Assembly: GCF_000142905.1 (NCBI RefSeq)
Contig: NW_013657677.1
Span: forward strand, 585,167 to 649,166
Direction: 5' to 3'
DNA length: 64,000 bases
Origin: Thecamonas trahens ATCC 50062
Lineage: Eukaryota > Apusozoa > Apusomonadida > Apusomonadidae
Under the pieces are notes generated by a model, which was not told the DNA's origin, made no database searches, and was given only the letters and a program-made list of their open reading frames with translations. Shown here piece after piece: positions 36,367 through 47,378 of this stretch. A program made the translations under genes and the position numbers. The first letter of the stretch is position 1, and every line of letters starts with the position of its first letter.

Positions 36367-39110
36367 ATGCATGATGGCCCTCTGGCATACGGTGCCATTC
36401 GTGGTCTCGGGCAGGGGCCACACCCGTCTCTCTCCGCCTCACCCATGCGGGTGACGGTAGCTGCAGCATGGCAAGCCGATCACATCGCGAGCGTGCTTGT
36501 ACCCCAACCGCCGTCTGGTTCTTGGAGCGACTTTACCCGTACCGTCAAGGCCAAGCTTAACCTCCCCGCTGTATGTACTTGCGCATTCTCCTTACCCGCC
36601 CCAGCAACCTGTCCGTTGACTGACTGCCCGAACGGCCGTTGGACGGCTCAGCTGCGCTCGCACTCACACGCCATCAACTCTGCGTAGGACACCGACATTG
36701 TCATCCGCACAGCAACTGGCGGCCAAGTCGATGCGCTGCAGCTTCTTTTGCAAGGGGATGAGCTTGTTGTCGACCGCATCCCCCGTCACCGCCGTCGCCG
36801 CTGCCCGACAGTGGTGATGATGACGACACTCCGGCTGGTGTCAAGGACCACCCACGAGTCCCACCCATTGGCCTGCATCTAGACGAGCTGGTGACACAGC
36901 GGAGCGGCAAGTCACCACGGAGAACGCCAAGACTGCTGAGACCAGGCACAGTTAACGCCGAGGGCTCTGGCGTCTTTGCCAAGTCGGTCCGCTCGCGATC
37001 CGGAAGGGCCATCTACCGGTGGCGGGGTAACCTGAGCTTCGATCCGCTCTGCGAGGCTGTGCTCGCAGCCCACTTTCAAAACAACCTCACTCGCCTCGCC
37101 TCGTTTACTCGCGCATCGGTCTCGGTCGCGCCACTTCCCAACTCGCCATCGTTCCATATTGTCCTCCGCTCGCGGGCGAAGAACACCTCCGACTTTCGCG
37201 TAGTCCGCCACGCCACCAAGGCTCCGGCTACTACTGCAGTTACCGACGCCGATTCGGGCCCACGCCGCGGCGTCGGACTCGCCGGCCATGCATCTTATGG
37301 CCATCTCTCATTCCGGGTCAAGCTCGCCTGCGCAGAGTGGTCGGCTGTCGACGCGCCGCTCTTCTTTGATGGCTTCCTCCTTGCCCTCCACCACCTTGCC
37401 CGGCCCGAGACGTATGCTGTTGAGCCAGCGACCGACGAGGTGGGCATGTCTGGCAAGCGGCTTGATCCCCGATCGACAACAGCACACGGAGCTACGCCCA
37501 CGAGACAAAGGTTAACGCCTTCGTCCTCCCACCCACAGGCGCACTCGACCTCAGCCTCGACTACCTCAACAACGAAGGCGTTCAACTCCAGTACCAGCCC
37601 GCCCACGAGCGGTTTGTGACCGTTGAGATCCCGGCCGGCCACAAGTTTGTCCTCCACGGCGCCTTTGTCCGCCCGCAGACCCTTGTCAACTCGGCTACCG
37701 GAGCCATCGCCACCATCCCCACCTCCATCTGGGTCGGGAAGGACATCGGCCCGCTCGTCGGTCACCGCGCCTTTGGCCCGCACGTCGCCCCGCAAGATCT
37801 CGAGCTCGATTGGAGCCAGCTCCTCGACTATGAGTGGGGCTCACACAAGAAAGGCTCCGAGCAGCTGCGACAGGCGACCCAGCGTGGCGGCCGGGCCGGC
37901 ACCCATCCCTCTGCCCTTCGACCAGTCCGGCTCTCCATCAAGCGCAAGTACTACGGTCCGGCTACACTCACCTTTTACATCGTTTCGGGCGCCGCTACTC
38001 TCGACGGCCGCATCTACCAGCTGTCGGAAAAGTTCCTTCGCCGCCAGGCCCGTCGATCCGGCGCCCTCGCCGGTGCAGGTCTGCACGACATGGACGGTCT
38101 CCTCCGCATGCGAACCATGGCCGAGCTCTCAGGCCTCACTGCTCTCCGCGGTCAGCTCGAGTCGCTTGACGCCAGTACTCAGGACGCGCTGCTGGCCTCG
38201 TCGGGCGTAGGCCTCAGCCGAGATGCGATCGAGTCCCGCTACGCCGAGCTCGCCACCATGGCCCGCTCCCTCGGCGCCTCATCAACCGAGCTCGACGCTG
38301 CCACTGTTGTCCGTGGCGCCTTGGCTTCACCAGTCAGTATCACCAAGGCTCGCGTTGTCGGCAAGTCGCGCGCTGGTGTCATTACCCAGGTCAAGCCGCG
38401 CAGCCGTAGAGCCTCGTCATCCGCTCCCTCGGCCCCGCGCCACACTCGTCGCAAGCCCTCGGTCCGGTTCAAGACCCACACCGCAAGCCGGCTAAGACCC
38501 GGCTCCCCATCTCGCGTCGCCGCGCCCGCTCGGCACCCCCTCTCGCCGCAAGCACAACATATTCCGCACCATCACTTGGTCCGAGCATCCACAATGCGAG
38601 GCGTGTAAGTACTTTGCCAAGCTCGAGGCCGAGCGCGTGAGCAAGCGCCCGCGATCGGCGCCGCCGGCAAAGTCGGCTCACAAACGTGCCGCCATCGATG
38701 CTCTTCATGGCTCCACAAACGCTTCGATGCACCACGCGCCCAATGTCTTTGTCCTCGACGACAACGACCACCTGCTGCATCTCGAGCACTCGCATCCAGT
38801 CGAGTATCCAACGCCCGATCTCGACGAGCTCCTCGCCACGCCAACAATCATGACTCCGCGTGCCGTCCGGGCTAACACCGCGACGCCCTGGCGCCAGCCC
38901 GATCCCGCGCCCACCCCTCGTCCATCCTCCCCACCGCCGACACGGCCGCGAACCACGACTGCGTCGTCATCCTTTGCCACCACACCCGCTCCGGCCTGGA
39001 CCCGCCTCCGTCCCGCTATCGACTCGGACGATGACGTCGCCGACGCCACCCCGATTCGCGGCGGCAACCGCTGGTCTCATGATCCCAGCACGATAGCCCA
39101 CTACATGTGA
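36367..39110 (+). CDS. Unrecognised protein, possible ubiquitin-like N-terminus, four apparent frameshifts
   Basis: The frame opens at ATG 36367, with another ATG at 36445; earlier exons are possible. The intron is 36571-36687. The rest continues to 39110 if one base is added at each of four C-runs: 36780-36784, 37467-37470, 38481-38482 and 38536-38540. From 36445 this gives exactly 850 codons plus stop. Residues about 1-75 (FTRTVKAKLNL, TDIVIRTATGG, LLLQGDELVVD) suggest a ubiquitin-like or doublecortin-like fold. The middle 350 residues look like a beta-rich globular domain (HFQNNLTRLASF, FDGFLLALHHL, RKYYGPATLTFYIVSG). The C-terminus is basic and Ser/Pro-rich with a CEAC pair at about 38592. 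I do not recognise the family. Confidence 0.6.
36571..36687 (+). other. Intron (117 bp, phase 0)
   Basis: The donor is GTATGT and the acceptor is TGCGTAG. It joins KLNLPA to DTDIVIR in frame. Confidence 0.75.
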
Positions 39111-39286
39111 GCCAGTGGCAATGAAGCCCCCCCCCCCTCCCCCCTCCCCCCCCCCCTTTGCCGTCCTCGCCTACATCTGTTTTCATACCCACAAGTCCAC
39201 CCCCCACTCCCCGGCCCCGCCAAGCTCCGCTCGGCCGGCGGCAGCCGAAACCGAAAGTCGTCAGGTCTCTCTCATTTGATTTCTCC

Positions 39287-40521
39287 ATGTCTGAGCAAAA
39301 GGTAGTGCGGCGCAAACGGAGGGGACGTCGGAGGCGAGGAGGAGAGCGGGGAGGGGAAGAAGTTGAAGCTGAGCCTTCCTCTGGTGCTCCCGAGAGCTAT
39401 AGCCGCCATACACATACCGAGCATAATAACCATGACTCTCTTGTTCCTCTCTCTGACTCGGAGCACACCAGCGCGGACCATGACGGTGGCCATGGCGAGT
39501 CCCGTCGGAGGAGGAGGAGGAGGAGGCGACATGACGGCTGGGACGGCGACGACGAAGATGACAAGAAAGACCACAAGAGCCATACATCAGCATGTACAGA
39601 CGACAGTAGAAATGCTAGTGGGGACGAGGACCTCGCCGATGTCTCTACCCAGGAGCCGCATGTCGGTACCGTGCTGGAGCCAGAGTCCGACTCGGCAACT
39701 CGCCCAGGGCGGTCAAGCCTCTCGCCGCGTGACCCGCTCCCGCCTCGCAGACGGAGGAGGAGGAGGAAGAAGAAGAAGTCTCAAATCGGTGCTGATGACA
39801 GCTCGGACGAGATGCTGATGGAGGGCGGGAGGGTCTCTCCTGACTCGGGCGTCGGCGATGCCCGGCCGATAGACGATGACGGTGTCGAGATCCTGCGCTC
39901 GACCTCAACCCGCCGTCGTGCTGCTCGCCGTGGAGACGCTATGACAGAAGAAGTCGAGCAAGATGGTGGTGATGAACAGCATGGTGGCAATGCCGCGGCA
40001 GAGTCGGGGCAGAGGAGGCGCAAGAAGCGTCGGCGGTCGACGAGCCGAAGCCGTGACGCATCGAGCAGCAGAGATGGCGCCGATGATCAGGTCGAGGACG
40101 ACGAGTCGGTCGATGCCGAGTCTGGTAAGCGGCGACGGCGGCGACGGCGACGGCGACATGTGCGGCGGCAGAATGACTCGTCGTCGCACGCCAGCGGATC
40201 GACCGGCGACCTGCCGCCGGACGTCGCGGCGAGCCTGGCCGACATCGATGAGTCTGACGCGAGTGGCGAGCGAGTCTACGCCGTGGCTCCAGGCATTGTT
40301 GTGGCGCCGACGGCGTTTAGACCGACGCTGGTCGAGTCCGAGTCATCGGACGAGGTGGAGACACCCGAGCACGCCCATGTCGCTGTTCCCGACATCGAGC
40401 CTGACCACGCCGCCACCATCGCAAGCTACAACGGGAGCCACGCATCGACGTCGTCAGAAGAGACGTCGTCGGAGGAGACCGGGTGCAGCGAGCCCGAGCC
40501 AGCAGCCGAGGTGGCTGACGA

Positions 40522-40557
<36 letters not shown>

Positions 40558-43500
40558 AGACTCGGACTCGTACTCGTACTCGTACTCGTACTCGAGCGGT
40601 GAGCTCGCGCGGCGGGCGCGGCGGGCCAAAGAAGACGCTCTTTTGGAGACACTGGGTCTTTCGGAAGAGGCGCTGCGGCGGTACGCGTCGGCGTTCCGCA
40701 AGCTAGACTCGACAAACGACCGGTACGTGACCGTCGATGCGGTCCGCGACTACGCGGTCGGGCATGGCTTTGCACACGACCCGGAGCATGTCCAGCGTGT
40801 CTTGCACCGGCTCCACACCAAGGTCGACGCAGCGTCTGACGATGGCAAGGTCTCGTTTGTGGAGTTCTGCCAGGTGTTTGAGGATGCGGCGCGCGCCAAG
40901 TTCCGTGTTCTCCACGAGGCCTTTAAGCTCCTCGACAGCGATGGCGACGGCGTGGTCTCGGAGAAGGATCTCATTTCGGTCCTCAGTTCGCTCGGCTATC
41001 GGGGCGCACCCAAGGCGACCATGGGCTCATTTGGCACCATCGACGCTGTGCGGCTCGCCATGAACAAGGGCATCACGTCAGACCGCGGGCTCTCGGTGCT
41101 CACGCCGGTCGAACGTGCCGAGCTCCTTGACTACCTTGAGGACCACTCGTCGCGGACAGCCATCGACTTTGCCGAGTGGCTCTCAGCGCTCGGTTACTCA
41201 GGCCAGGTCTTTGACGACGCGGAGCTCGAGCCGCTGCCAGAGCCGCAGCCGTCTGGAAGCGAGGGCGCGACCGGGGTGCTCACGCCGGCCGGCGAGCTCG
41301 ACGACCACTACGATGACGACCTCATGCGGCTGTATGAGCCGGCGACCGACTCTCCAGTCTCAGGCCACTTTCCAGACGCACCCGGGCGTGTTCGGGCCTC
41401 CACCGACGGTGTCGAGCTCGTAGTTGTCGCCTTTCAGCACCCGTCGTGGCCCAACGCGACGCTGCGTGCCCGGCTGAGCGACACCGTGTATGTGGTGCGG
41501 CGGCAGGTGGCCGAGGCCTTTGAGCTGGACGTCTCGCGGGTCCGGCTCTATGCGCCCAACGGGTTTCACATGAAGGACCCGGCGCGGACGCTCGCCTCCT
41601 TTGGCATGCGCTCGCGGCCGCCGTCCAAGCCTGATCCTGACCAGCCGCAACGGTGGCGGACGCTGACACTGCTGACCGGCGCGCCAACGAGCCCGCTGCC
41701 ACGGGCCGAGGCCTTTGAGGGCGGCGAGTTGAGCGCTCCGCGCATCGACCCCCTTCTCGACTGGTTCCTGCAGGGTGGGAAGCTCGAGGTTGCCGACGCA
41801 TTTGCGTTGCTTGAGCGCACACGCGCGCTGGCTGCGTCCGAGGCCAACGTTGTGACAGTCCACGAGCCGCTGGTTGTGGTCGGCGACTTGCACGGTCACC
41901 TGTACGACCTGCCGGCGCTTGTGGATGCATCCGGAAGTCCCCAGGCTGGCTCGCTGGACAGCTTGCTGCGCTCGGGCGTGTCGATGGTGTTCCTTGGCAA
42001 CTATGGGACGCATTCGACTACGTCGATCGAGACCACGCTGGTGTTGTTTGCAGCCAAGGTGCGATACCCGGAGCAGGTGACGCTCTTGCGCGGGGCGATG
42101 GAGTCTGGCGAGGCTGCGACCGCGCTTGGGGTCCGTGACGAAGTGCTTGCCAAGTACGGCGGGGCCAAGGGCGACGACGCAATGGTGTTTGACGCGCTGG
42201 TGGCGACGTACGAGGCCCTGCCGGTGGCGGCGGTTCTCGAGTCCGAGTCTGCGGGCGTGCGGCTGTTTGCGTGCCACGGCGGGCCGGCGTCGAGCCTGCC
42301 GAGCCTCGAGTCGGTTGAGAGTGTGAATCGTAGCGACGATCTGGGGACTGGGCGCTCGGTCATGACGTCGCGGCTGCGCGAGCTGCTGTGGAACGAGATG
42401 GCGAGCGAGGTGTGGACGGCGGAGCTCGCGGCGTCACGGCGGTCGTCGAGCCGGTCGGTGGCGTCGCTGACGCTGACGCACGCCTCGCCGTGGGTCCAGC
42501 GGCGGGCGCCGGCCAACGACACGGGCGGCATCGACATTTCGCAGCCGTCACTGATGTACAACCTCGCAAACCTCGGGCCGTGCACCAGCTACGAGATCTC
42601 CGGCGGTTTGCTGGAGAGCTACGGCAAGGACGCATTCCGACCGGCCACGCGATCGGCGGTGGCCAAAAAAGTCAGCCACCGTGCGGTCAACTACTTTCTG
42701 GCGACGAACTCGCTGCTCGGCATGGTGCGGTCGCACTACGTCCCGCGGCGGCGCGGGTACCAGCTCGGCAAGCCCGGGCCCTCGCGGGCGTTTCCGAGTG
42801 TCATCTCGCTGCACTCGGCGCCGAACCTCGACGACGCTTTTATGCAAGAGGGTGCGGTGCTGACGCTCCGCGCCGGCGTGCTCCAGCTCAAGCCATTCAC
42901 CTGGGCACCACATCCACTGACGTACGGACCCGAGAGCGCGCGGCGGGCTGGCGTGGCGGTCGGGGCGCGGCACTGGGCGCTGGAGGACTTTCAGCAGTTC
43001 CTCCTTGCCTCGTACCCGCGGGTGTACAAAGAGCAGCCGTTGTGGGTCGGGCTCGAGCGTTCGGACTGGGTCAGGACGTTCCTCGAGGGCTCGCTGGCGA
43101 TGAACGGGACGCTGATCGACATGGAGGCGCTGCAGCCACAGTCGTCAGCGTGGGAGTTCCTCCGAGCGCATGTAACCGACATCCTCCGCGCGTCACCGGA
43201 CCCGCGCGTTCGCGAGCTGTACAAGCGCCGGCGCGGCGACATCTCCGACTGGTACCGCGGGTACGACTTTTTTGCCGCCGCCCTCCACGAGCACGCCAAC
43301 CTCAACGTCGACACCGAGGCGCAGCGCGCGCGTGCCACCGGCGCACCCGACCACGAGCCTTACCTCCGTGAGCTGCTTGCTGCCGGCGCCCGTGGCATCA
43401 TTACCCAGGCACAGTACGTGGCGGCCAAGGCGGCAGCGGCTGAGGCGCGCAAGGCTGCCAAGTCTGAAGCCGGCAGGGCGGCCAAGGTGGCGCGTGCAGC

Positions 43501-43648
43501 GGCCAAGGCAGCGGCTAAGGCCGCAGCGGGCGCATCCTGCGGTGGCGGCGTCGGCGACGCGGTCGGCGATGGACCGGGCGCGGGCTCAAACTCGGATTCA
43601 GAGTACTACTACGACGACGACTACGACGACTTTGCGGCGCTCGACTAG
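39287..43648 (+). CDS. EF-hand / ubiquitin-like / calcineurin-type pseudophosphatase
   Basis: The protein has 1,453 residues from ATG 39287. The first 430 are Arg/Asp/Ser-rich low complexity with many KRRRRRR blocks. At about 40540-40595 hexanucleotide repeats encode SGSGSGSG and SYSYSYSY. Two EF-hand-like units follow; the second has a canonical DSDGDGVVSEKDL loop (about residue 549). A ubiquitin-like segment (about 710-780) precedes a PPP phosphatase domain (about 825-1210). It keeps GDLHGH (about 866), CHGG (about 995), RSHY and HSAPN, and ends like calcineurin A (LKPFTWAPHP). The GDYVDRG motif is GNYGTHS and the RGNHE motif is RGAMES, so several metal and catalytic residues are lost. A Ca-regulated pseudoenzyme scaffold is inferred. 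The C-terminus is Ala/Lys-rich and then acidic Tyr-rich. Confidence 0.85.
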
Positions 43649-43681
43649 CGCTAGCGATGTAAACGCAGTGTGCCGAGCTAT

Positions 43682-44629
43682 TCAGAGCTTGGACTCGGTC
43701 CGGGTGGAGAACCAATGGGCCATGGCGATGAGGAGGGCAATGACTGGCTTTGCGGTTGCGATGGCGTCCATCTTAGTGATGCGCGGATGAGGCGAGCCCT
43801 GGGATGGGAGAGTGTACATGAGCCAGGTCAGAAGCAGCTGTGCTGGCTTGTTGTGCGGGAAGAGCGGGTGTGTGGTGACGTGGAGGCGCGGCCAGTCGTC
43901 AAAGGCCTCGTCGAGGATGTGAAAGAGGTCGATGACCATGCGAAGCGAGATGCCCCAGAGCATAGGCCTGGCCTTGTCAAGAACATACCGCCCGCCTACC
44001 AGCGCGAGCACTTGTGCGCCGCACGTGTGGAGGTCGAGGCGGCCAAAGAGTGGGGCGTCGAGCCCGGCCTCGCGCCAGAGCGTCTCCGGCAGCAGGTTGT
44101 CGACAAATGCAAAGATGGAGAGCAGCGGGAGTGCAATGTGCGAGACGGCATCGACGTTGGTGAGTGCCGTGAGCGGAACAGAGAGGACGGCGCGGACCTC
44201 GGACGGCTCGAGGACCATGTCGTCGACAAGCCGGGCAGCGGGGAGGCCAGAGGCAAAGACCACAGGCTCGATGTCGAGGACGACAGGCGCAATGCGTCGT
44301 GAGTGAAAGACGTGGACTCGCGGGAGCGGTCCGAGACAAGCAAACGCCGCCGTGTTGCTCAGATCAAGCCCGATCTCCTCATACGTCTCGCGGATGGCGG
44401 TGGCGGTCGGCCCGGCGTCATCGACAGACGTCCGTCCTCCGGGAAACGCCACATGGCCCGACCACGCATCGTCAGGATTGTCGGCGCGGACGATGAAGAG
44501 TAGATCTACCGACGCGTTGCTAGCAGCGGGAGGGCAGAGAATAAGCGCGACAGCTGCAGTCGGAGCCGAGCTGGGGTTAGCGACGGAAGCGGCGTTGAGC
44601 GCTGCGGCGAGGTCGGCAAGAGGCCGCAT
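43682..44629 (-). CDS. Nudix hydrolase (CoA-pyrophosphatase-like) with C-terminal hydrophobic tail
   Basis: The protein has 315 residues from ATG 44629. The Nudix region reads AFPGGRTSVDDAGPTATAI followed by RETYEEIGL, keeping the catalytic REtxEExG core. The preceding SGHVAFPGG and the spacing resemble the NUDT7/NUDT8 (CoA diphosphatase) branch. Its first Glu position is Asp, as often in that branch. Substrate is inferred only from this resemblance. The C-terminal 120 residues have two hydrophobic stretches (LLLTWLMYTL and PVIALLIAMAHWF), so membrane attachment is possible. It lies 111 bp downstream of TMEM115 on the same strand and converges on the pseudophosphatase, with 33 bp between stops. 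Confidence 0.87.
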   Translation of the reverse strand: MRPLADLAAALNAASVANPSSAPTAAVALILCPPAASNASVDLLFIVRADNPDDAWSGHVAFPGGRTSVDDAGPTATAIRETYEEIGLDLSNTAAFACLGPLPRVHVFHSRRIAPVVLDIEPVVFASGLPAARLVDDMVLEPSEVRAVLSVPLTALTNVDAVSHIALPLLSIFAFVDNLLPETLWREAGLDAPLFGRLDLHTCGAQVLALVGGRYVLDKARPMLWGISLRMVIDLFHILDEAFDDWPRLHVTTHPLFPHNKPAQLLLTWLMYTLPSQGSPHPRITKMDAIATAKPVIALLIAMAHWFSTRTESKL

Positions 44630-44740
44630 GGCGAGACGAGTGTGCGCGAGGACGACAGGAGGGGCAACGGCGTGTTACTTTGCTCGAGCGGGAGCACGGG
44701 GAGGAGTGGCAGCAGTAGTAGTAGCAGAAGCGGCAGTAGC

Positions 44741-45935
44741 CTACGATTGTTCTGCGGCGGCCATGCGCTCGAGGCGGCCCTCGAGGATTTTGAGAGCAGT
44801 CTGGCGGCGGCGCTCGGCAGTTACGACGTCGGAGGACGCACCGGGATCTGTGGCGGCAGGGACCAAGGGCGGCGAGATGTGGCTCGAGGTGCCGTTCGCG
44901 GTGGCGTGGCCGGGAAGGGACGGAGCTGAGCCATGGGCGTGGGGCGCGAGGTGGAAGAGCGAGCCGGCCGGGTCTGTGGCAGCCTGGTACTCGCCGGTGG
45001 AGTCGACCATGGAGGCGCGCGGGGTGCAGACGGAGCAAGCGACGAGGGCGCGGAAGAGGATGGCGCCAACAGCCGAGAGCGCAGGCTGCATAGCGTCGGG
45101 GAAGAACGAGGCAAAGGCAAACGAGTCGGAAAAGTCGCCGCGGACGCCGTTGTCGTGCTTTTGGTAGAAGCGGAGGTAGGTCCATGCGACAACGACGCCT
45201 GCGGCGCCCTCGACAAGGGTCAGCATCGAGTGCGAGAAGAAGGCGGCGTCGAGGATCTTGAAGACCAGAAAGGCGGCCGGGAGGTGACGAGCGCGAAGGC
45301 CGGACCCGACGACGACGGCGGGAGAAACGAGGCAAAAATGGGAATGGGCCGCTCGGGGAGTATCTGCTTGAGGACGACAGCGAGGGCGCCGGTGCCTGCG
45401 GTAAAGCCGCCGAGGAGGGCAAAGAGCATGGACTCGTTGCCGACGACGGCGTAGGCAAAGACGACAAAGAAAAGGTGACGACGTTGGCGAGCGAGGGGAT
45501 GATGACGACAAAGCGGATGAACTCTGTGCGGCCCCAGAGCTTCTCGGCGACGCCGCCCATCACAAGCATGGCGGTAGCGTCGACGATGGCTCCCACAAGC
45601 GAGTGCTCAATCCACGGCGCCGTCACGAGGTTCCAAACATAAAGATGCGGCGGAATGGTTCTGCCCGGAATGAGCGCCAGCCAGGTAGCGCCGCCCGAGA
45701 GGAGCGAGATCAAGTACGAGAGGAGGAGCCAGCCAGCCAAGCCCCTTGCCGTCTGCGGCGCACCATCGACCGCTTCACGCACCAATTCCACCAGCGGGCG
45801 CGGCGTAGCAGCTGCCGTTGTGGATGCCTACGGGCGTGGTGTGTGCGGGTGGGGGTTTTGTGAGTACAATATTTTGCAGCGGGTAGGGGGGTAGGGGGGG
45901 AGGAGGGGGGCAGGTCAAGGTCGACATACCAGCAT
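44741..45935 (-). CDS. TMEM115: TMEM115 family (rhomboid-like Golgi membrane protein), two apparent frameshifts
   Basis: Three frames join into one protein if a T (on the coding strand) is added at 45470-45473 and at 45325-45327. A 6-nt first exon (45930-45935, ATGCTG) spliced over 45828-45929 (GTATGT...GTAG) supplies an ATG in frame. The total is then exactly 365 codons including stop. Family landmarks are the membrane segments WLLLSYLISLLSG and LFALLGGFTAGTGALAVVLKQILP, then WTYLRFYQKHDNGVRGDFSDSF followed by AFASFFPDAMQP, and a C-terminal AERRRQTALKILEGRLERM that matches human TMEM115. The animal protein sits in the Golgi and acts in Golgi-to-ER retrieval. The family is secure; the tiny first exon is an inference. 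Confidence 0.83.
45828..45929 (-). other. Proposed TMEM115 intron (102 bp)
   Basis: On the minus strand the donor is GTATGT directly after ATGCTG and the acceptor is CCCGTAG. It provides the only in-frame ATG found upstream of the conserved region. Confidence 0.5.
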
Positions 45936-47069
45936 AGTGGGGGGGGGGGACCTGGTACACCGACAGTGGTGGTACAGGTGTGTGTGCACGTGTGTGCGTG
46001 TGTGTGTGCGTGCGTGTGTGGGGGTGTGGAGGGTGTGGAGGGTGTGGGTGGAGTGGTGCTGGCTAGTGGTGGTGGTGGTCGCGGACGGTGGGTGGGTGGG
46101 GAGGGTGGTGAGGTGGCGGCGATGGCGGCGATGGCGGCGTGGTGGGGCTACCGGCGAGGACAGGGGCGGATGGGGGCTTGGGTGTGGCAGATCAAGGGGT
46201 TCAAGGCGTTGCATCGGTGGATGGAGGGTGAGGAAGGGATCAAAGGCTGCGGCAAGGTCAGAGTGGATGGGGCGGAGAGCGGCGATGGCGGCAGCGAGGG
46301 CAGTATGGGGAGGAGATGGAATTGGGAAGGTGCTGGGGATGGCGGTGGTGAGGCGGCGTTCTGCGGCGTCGGTGAGCGGGACAAAGTGGCGGACGGCGAC
46401 GGCGCGGCCGGAGGAGGAGACGGCAGCAGACCAGAACCAGGCGATGTCGTCACCGATCTCTGGCGCAGCAGCAGCGTCGTCGAGCGCGAGCATGGCGTTC
46501 TCGGGCGAGAAGCAGGTGTCGTGAATGACGACCGATCGTTCCTCCAGAGCGCCAAAGGCGATGCCGGCGTCGAGCAGATCCAGATGGGCAGGGAGGACAA
46601 GGTGGGGATGAAATACTCCCATAGCAAGCGGGATGGTGAAGAGGATCTCAGGCGTGATGGCCGCAATGGGCTCAGCAGGAGCCCACAAGTGGTACATCAT
46701 GTTGATCTCGGCCGTGGACGAGCAGACAAACTTCTGGCACTCTTGGCGGATAGGCGAGGCATGCAGAATGACGGCCACATCAAGTGCTCCACACAGCTCG
46801 ATGTCCTTGCTCTCCGCGTATCTCTCCATGGCCTCGATGACATCGTCCGGTACGCCCAGATCAAGCAGCCCATCTCTCGGGGCGTCAGAGACAGCGGCGG
46901 CAAGGACAGGCATGCATGGCAGGTACGCAGCACCGTAGACAGCCAACAGCGGGATACGCGGCAGAATGTAGTCTGGCGGATGAACAACCGTCGCGTCGAG
47001 CTCGTAGAACGTCTTGGACCCGCCAGGTAGCCCCGTGCCGAACGATACACTCCGGCGCGTCGAAGCCAT
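45915..47069 (-). CDS. Hypothetical protein
   Basis: The protein has 384 residues from ATG 47069. The first 290 look globular, with mixed helices and strands (RIPLLAVYGAAYLP, GALDVAVILHASPIRQE, WSAAVSSSGRAVAVRHFVPL). I do not recognise the family. The last 100 residues are His/Thr/Pro-rich low complexity translated from GT-rich DNA (about 45960-46100). They also overlap the proposed first exon of TMEM115, so the true 3' end is probably upstream, by splicing or a missed frameshift. There is no signal peptide or membrane helix. Confidence 0.6.
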   Translation of the reverse strand: MASTRRSVSFGTGLPGGSKTFYELDATVVHPPDYILPRIPLLAVYGAAYLPCMPVLAAAVSDAPRDGLLDLGVPDDVIEAMERYAESKDIELCGALDVAVILHASPIRQECQKFVCSSTAEINMMYHLWAPAEPIAAITPEILFTIPLAMGVFHPHLVLPAHLDLLDAGIAFGALEERSVVIHDTCFSPENAMLALDDAAAAPEIGDDIAWFWSAAVSSSGRAVAVRHFVPLTDAAERRLTTAIPSTFPIPSPPHTALAAAIAALRPIHSDLAAAFDPFLTLHPPMQRLEPLDLPHPSPHPPLSSPVAPPRRHRRHRRHLTTLPTHPPSATTTTTSQHHSTHTLHTLHTPTHARTHTRTHVHTHLYHHCRCTRSPPPTMLVCRP

Positions 47070-47378
47070 GTGGCGTGCTCACGGTGAGGTGTTGCTCCAG
47101 CCTGCCAACCGACGAGCCGGAGCATTGGCTGGGGGAGAGCGAGCGATCGAGCGGGAGAGAGAGAGAGAGAGAGAGAGGGTGATACTCAAAATAGCGGTGG
47201 GTGCGAAGCGTGGGACAGTCATGGCTGCCGCTCCTGGCTTTGATCTATTTCGCTTGCGATGTGTATGGGGAGAGTGTTTGAGATGGTGACGACACCGAGA
47301 CGATCGCGACTGGAGGCGGCTGCCAGAGTTTGGCTGTCGGCAGGAGGTGGGGAGCAGACAGCGGATGACAGTTGATTG
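47070..47378. promoter_or_regulatory. Divergent intergenic region with (GA)n
   Basis: About 310 bp between two divergent start codons contain a GA microsatellite at 47155-47177. No other element was assigned. Confidence 0.4.
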
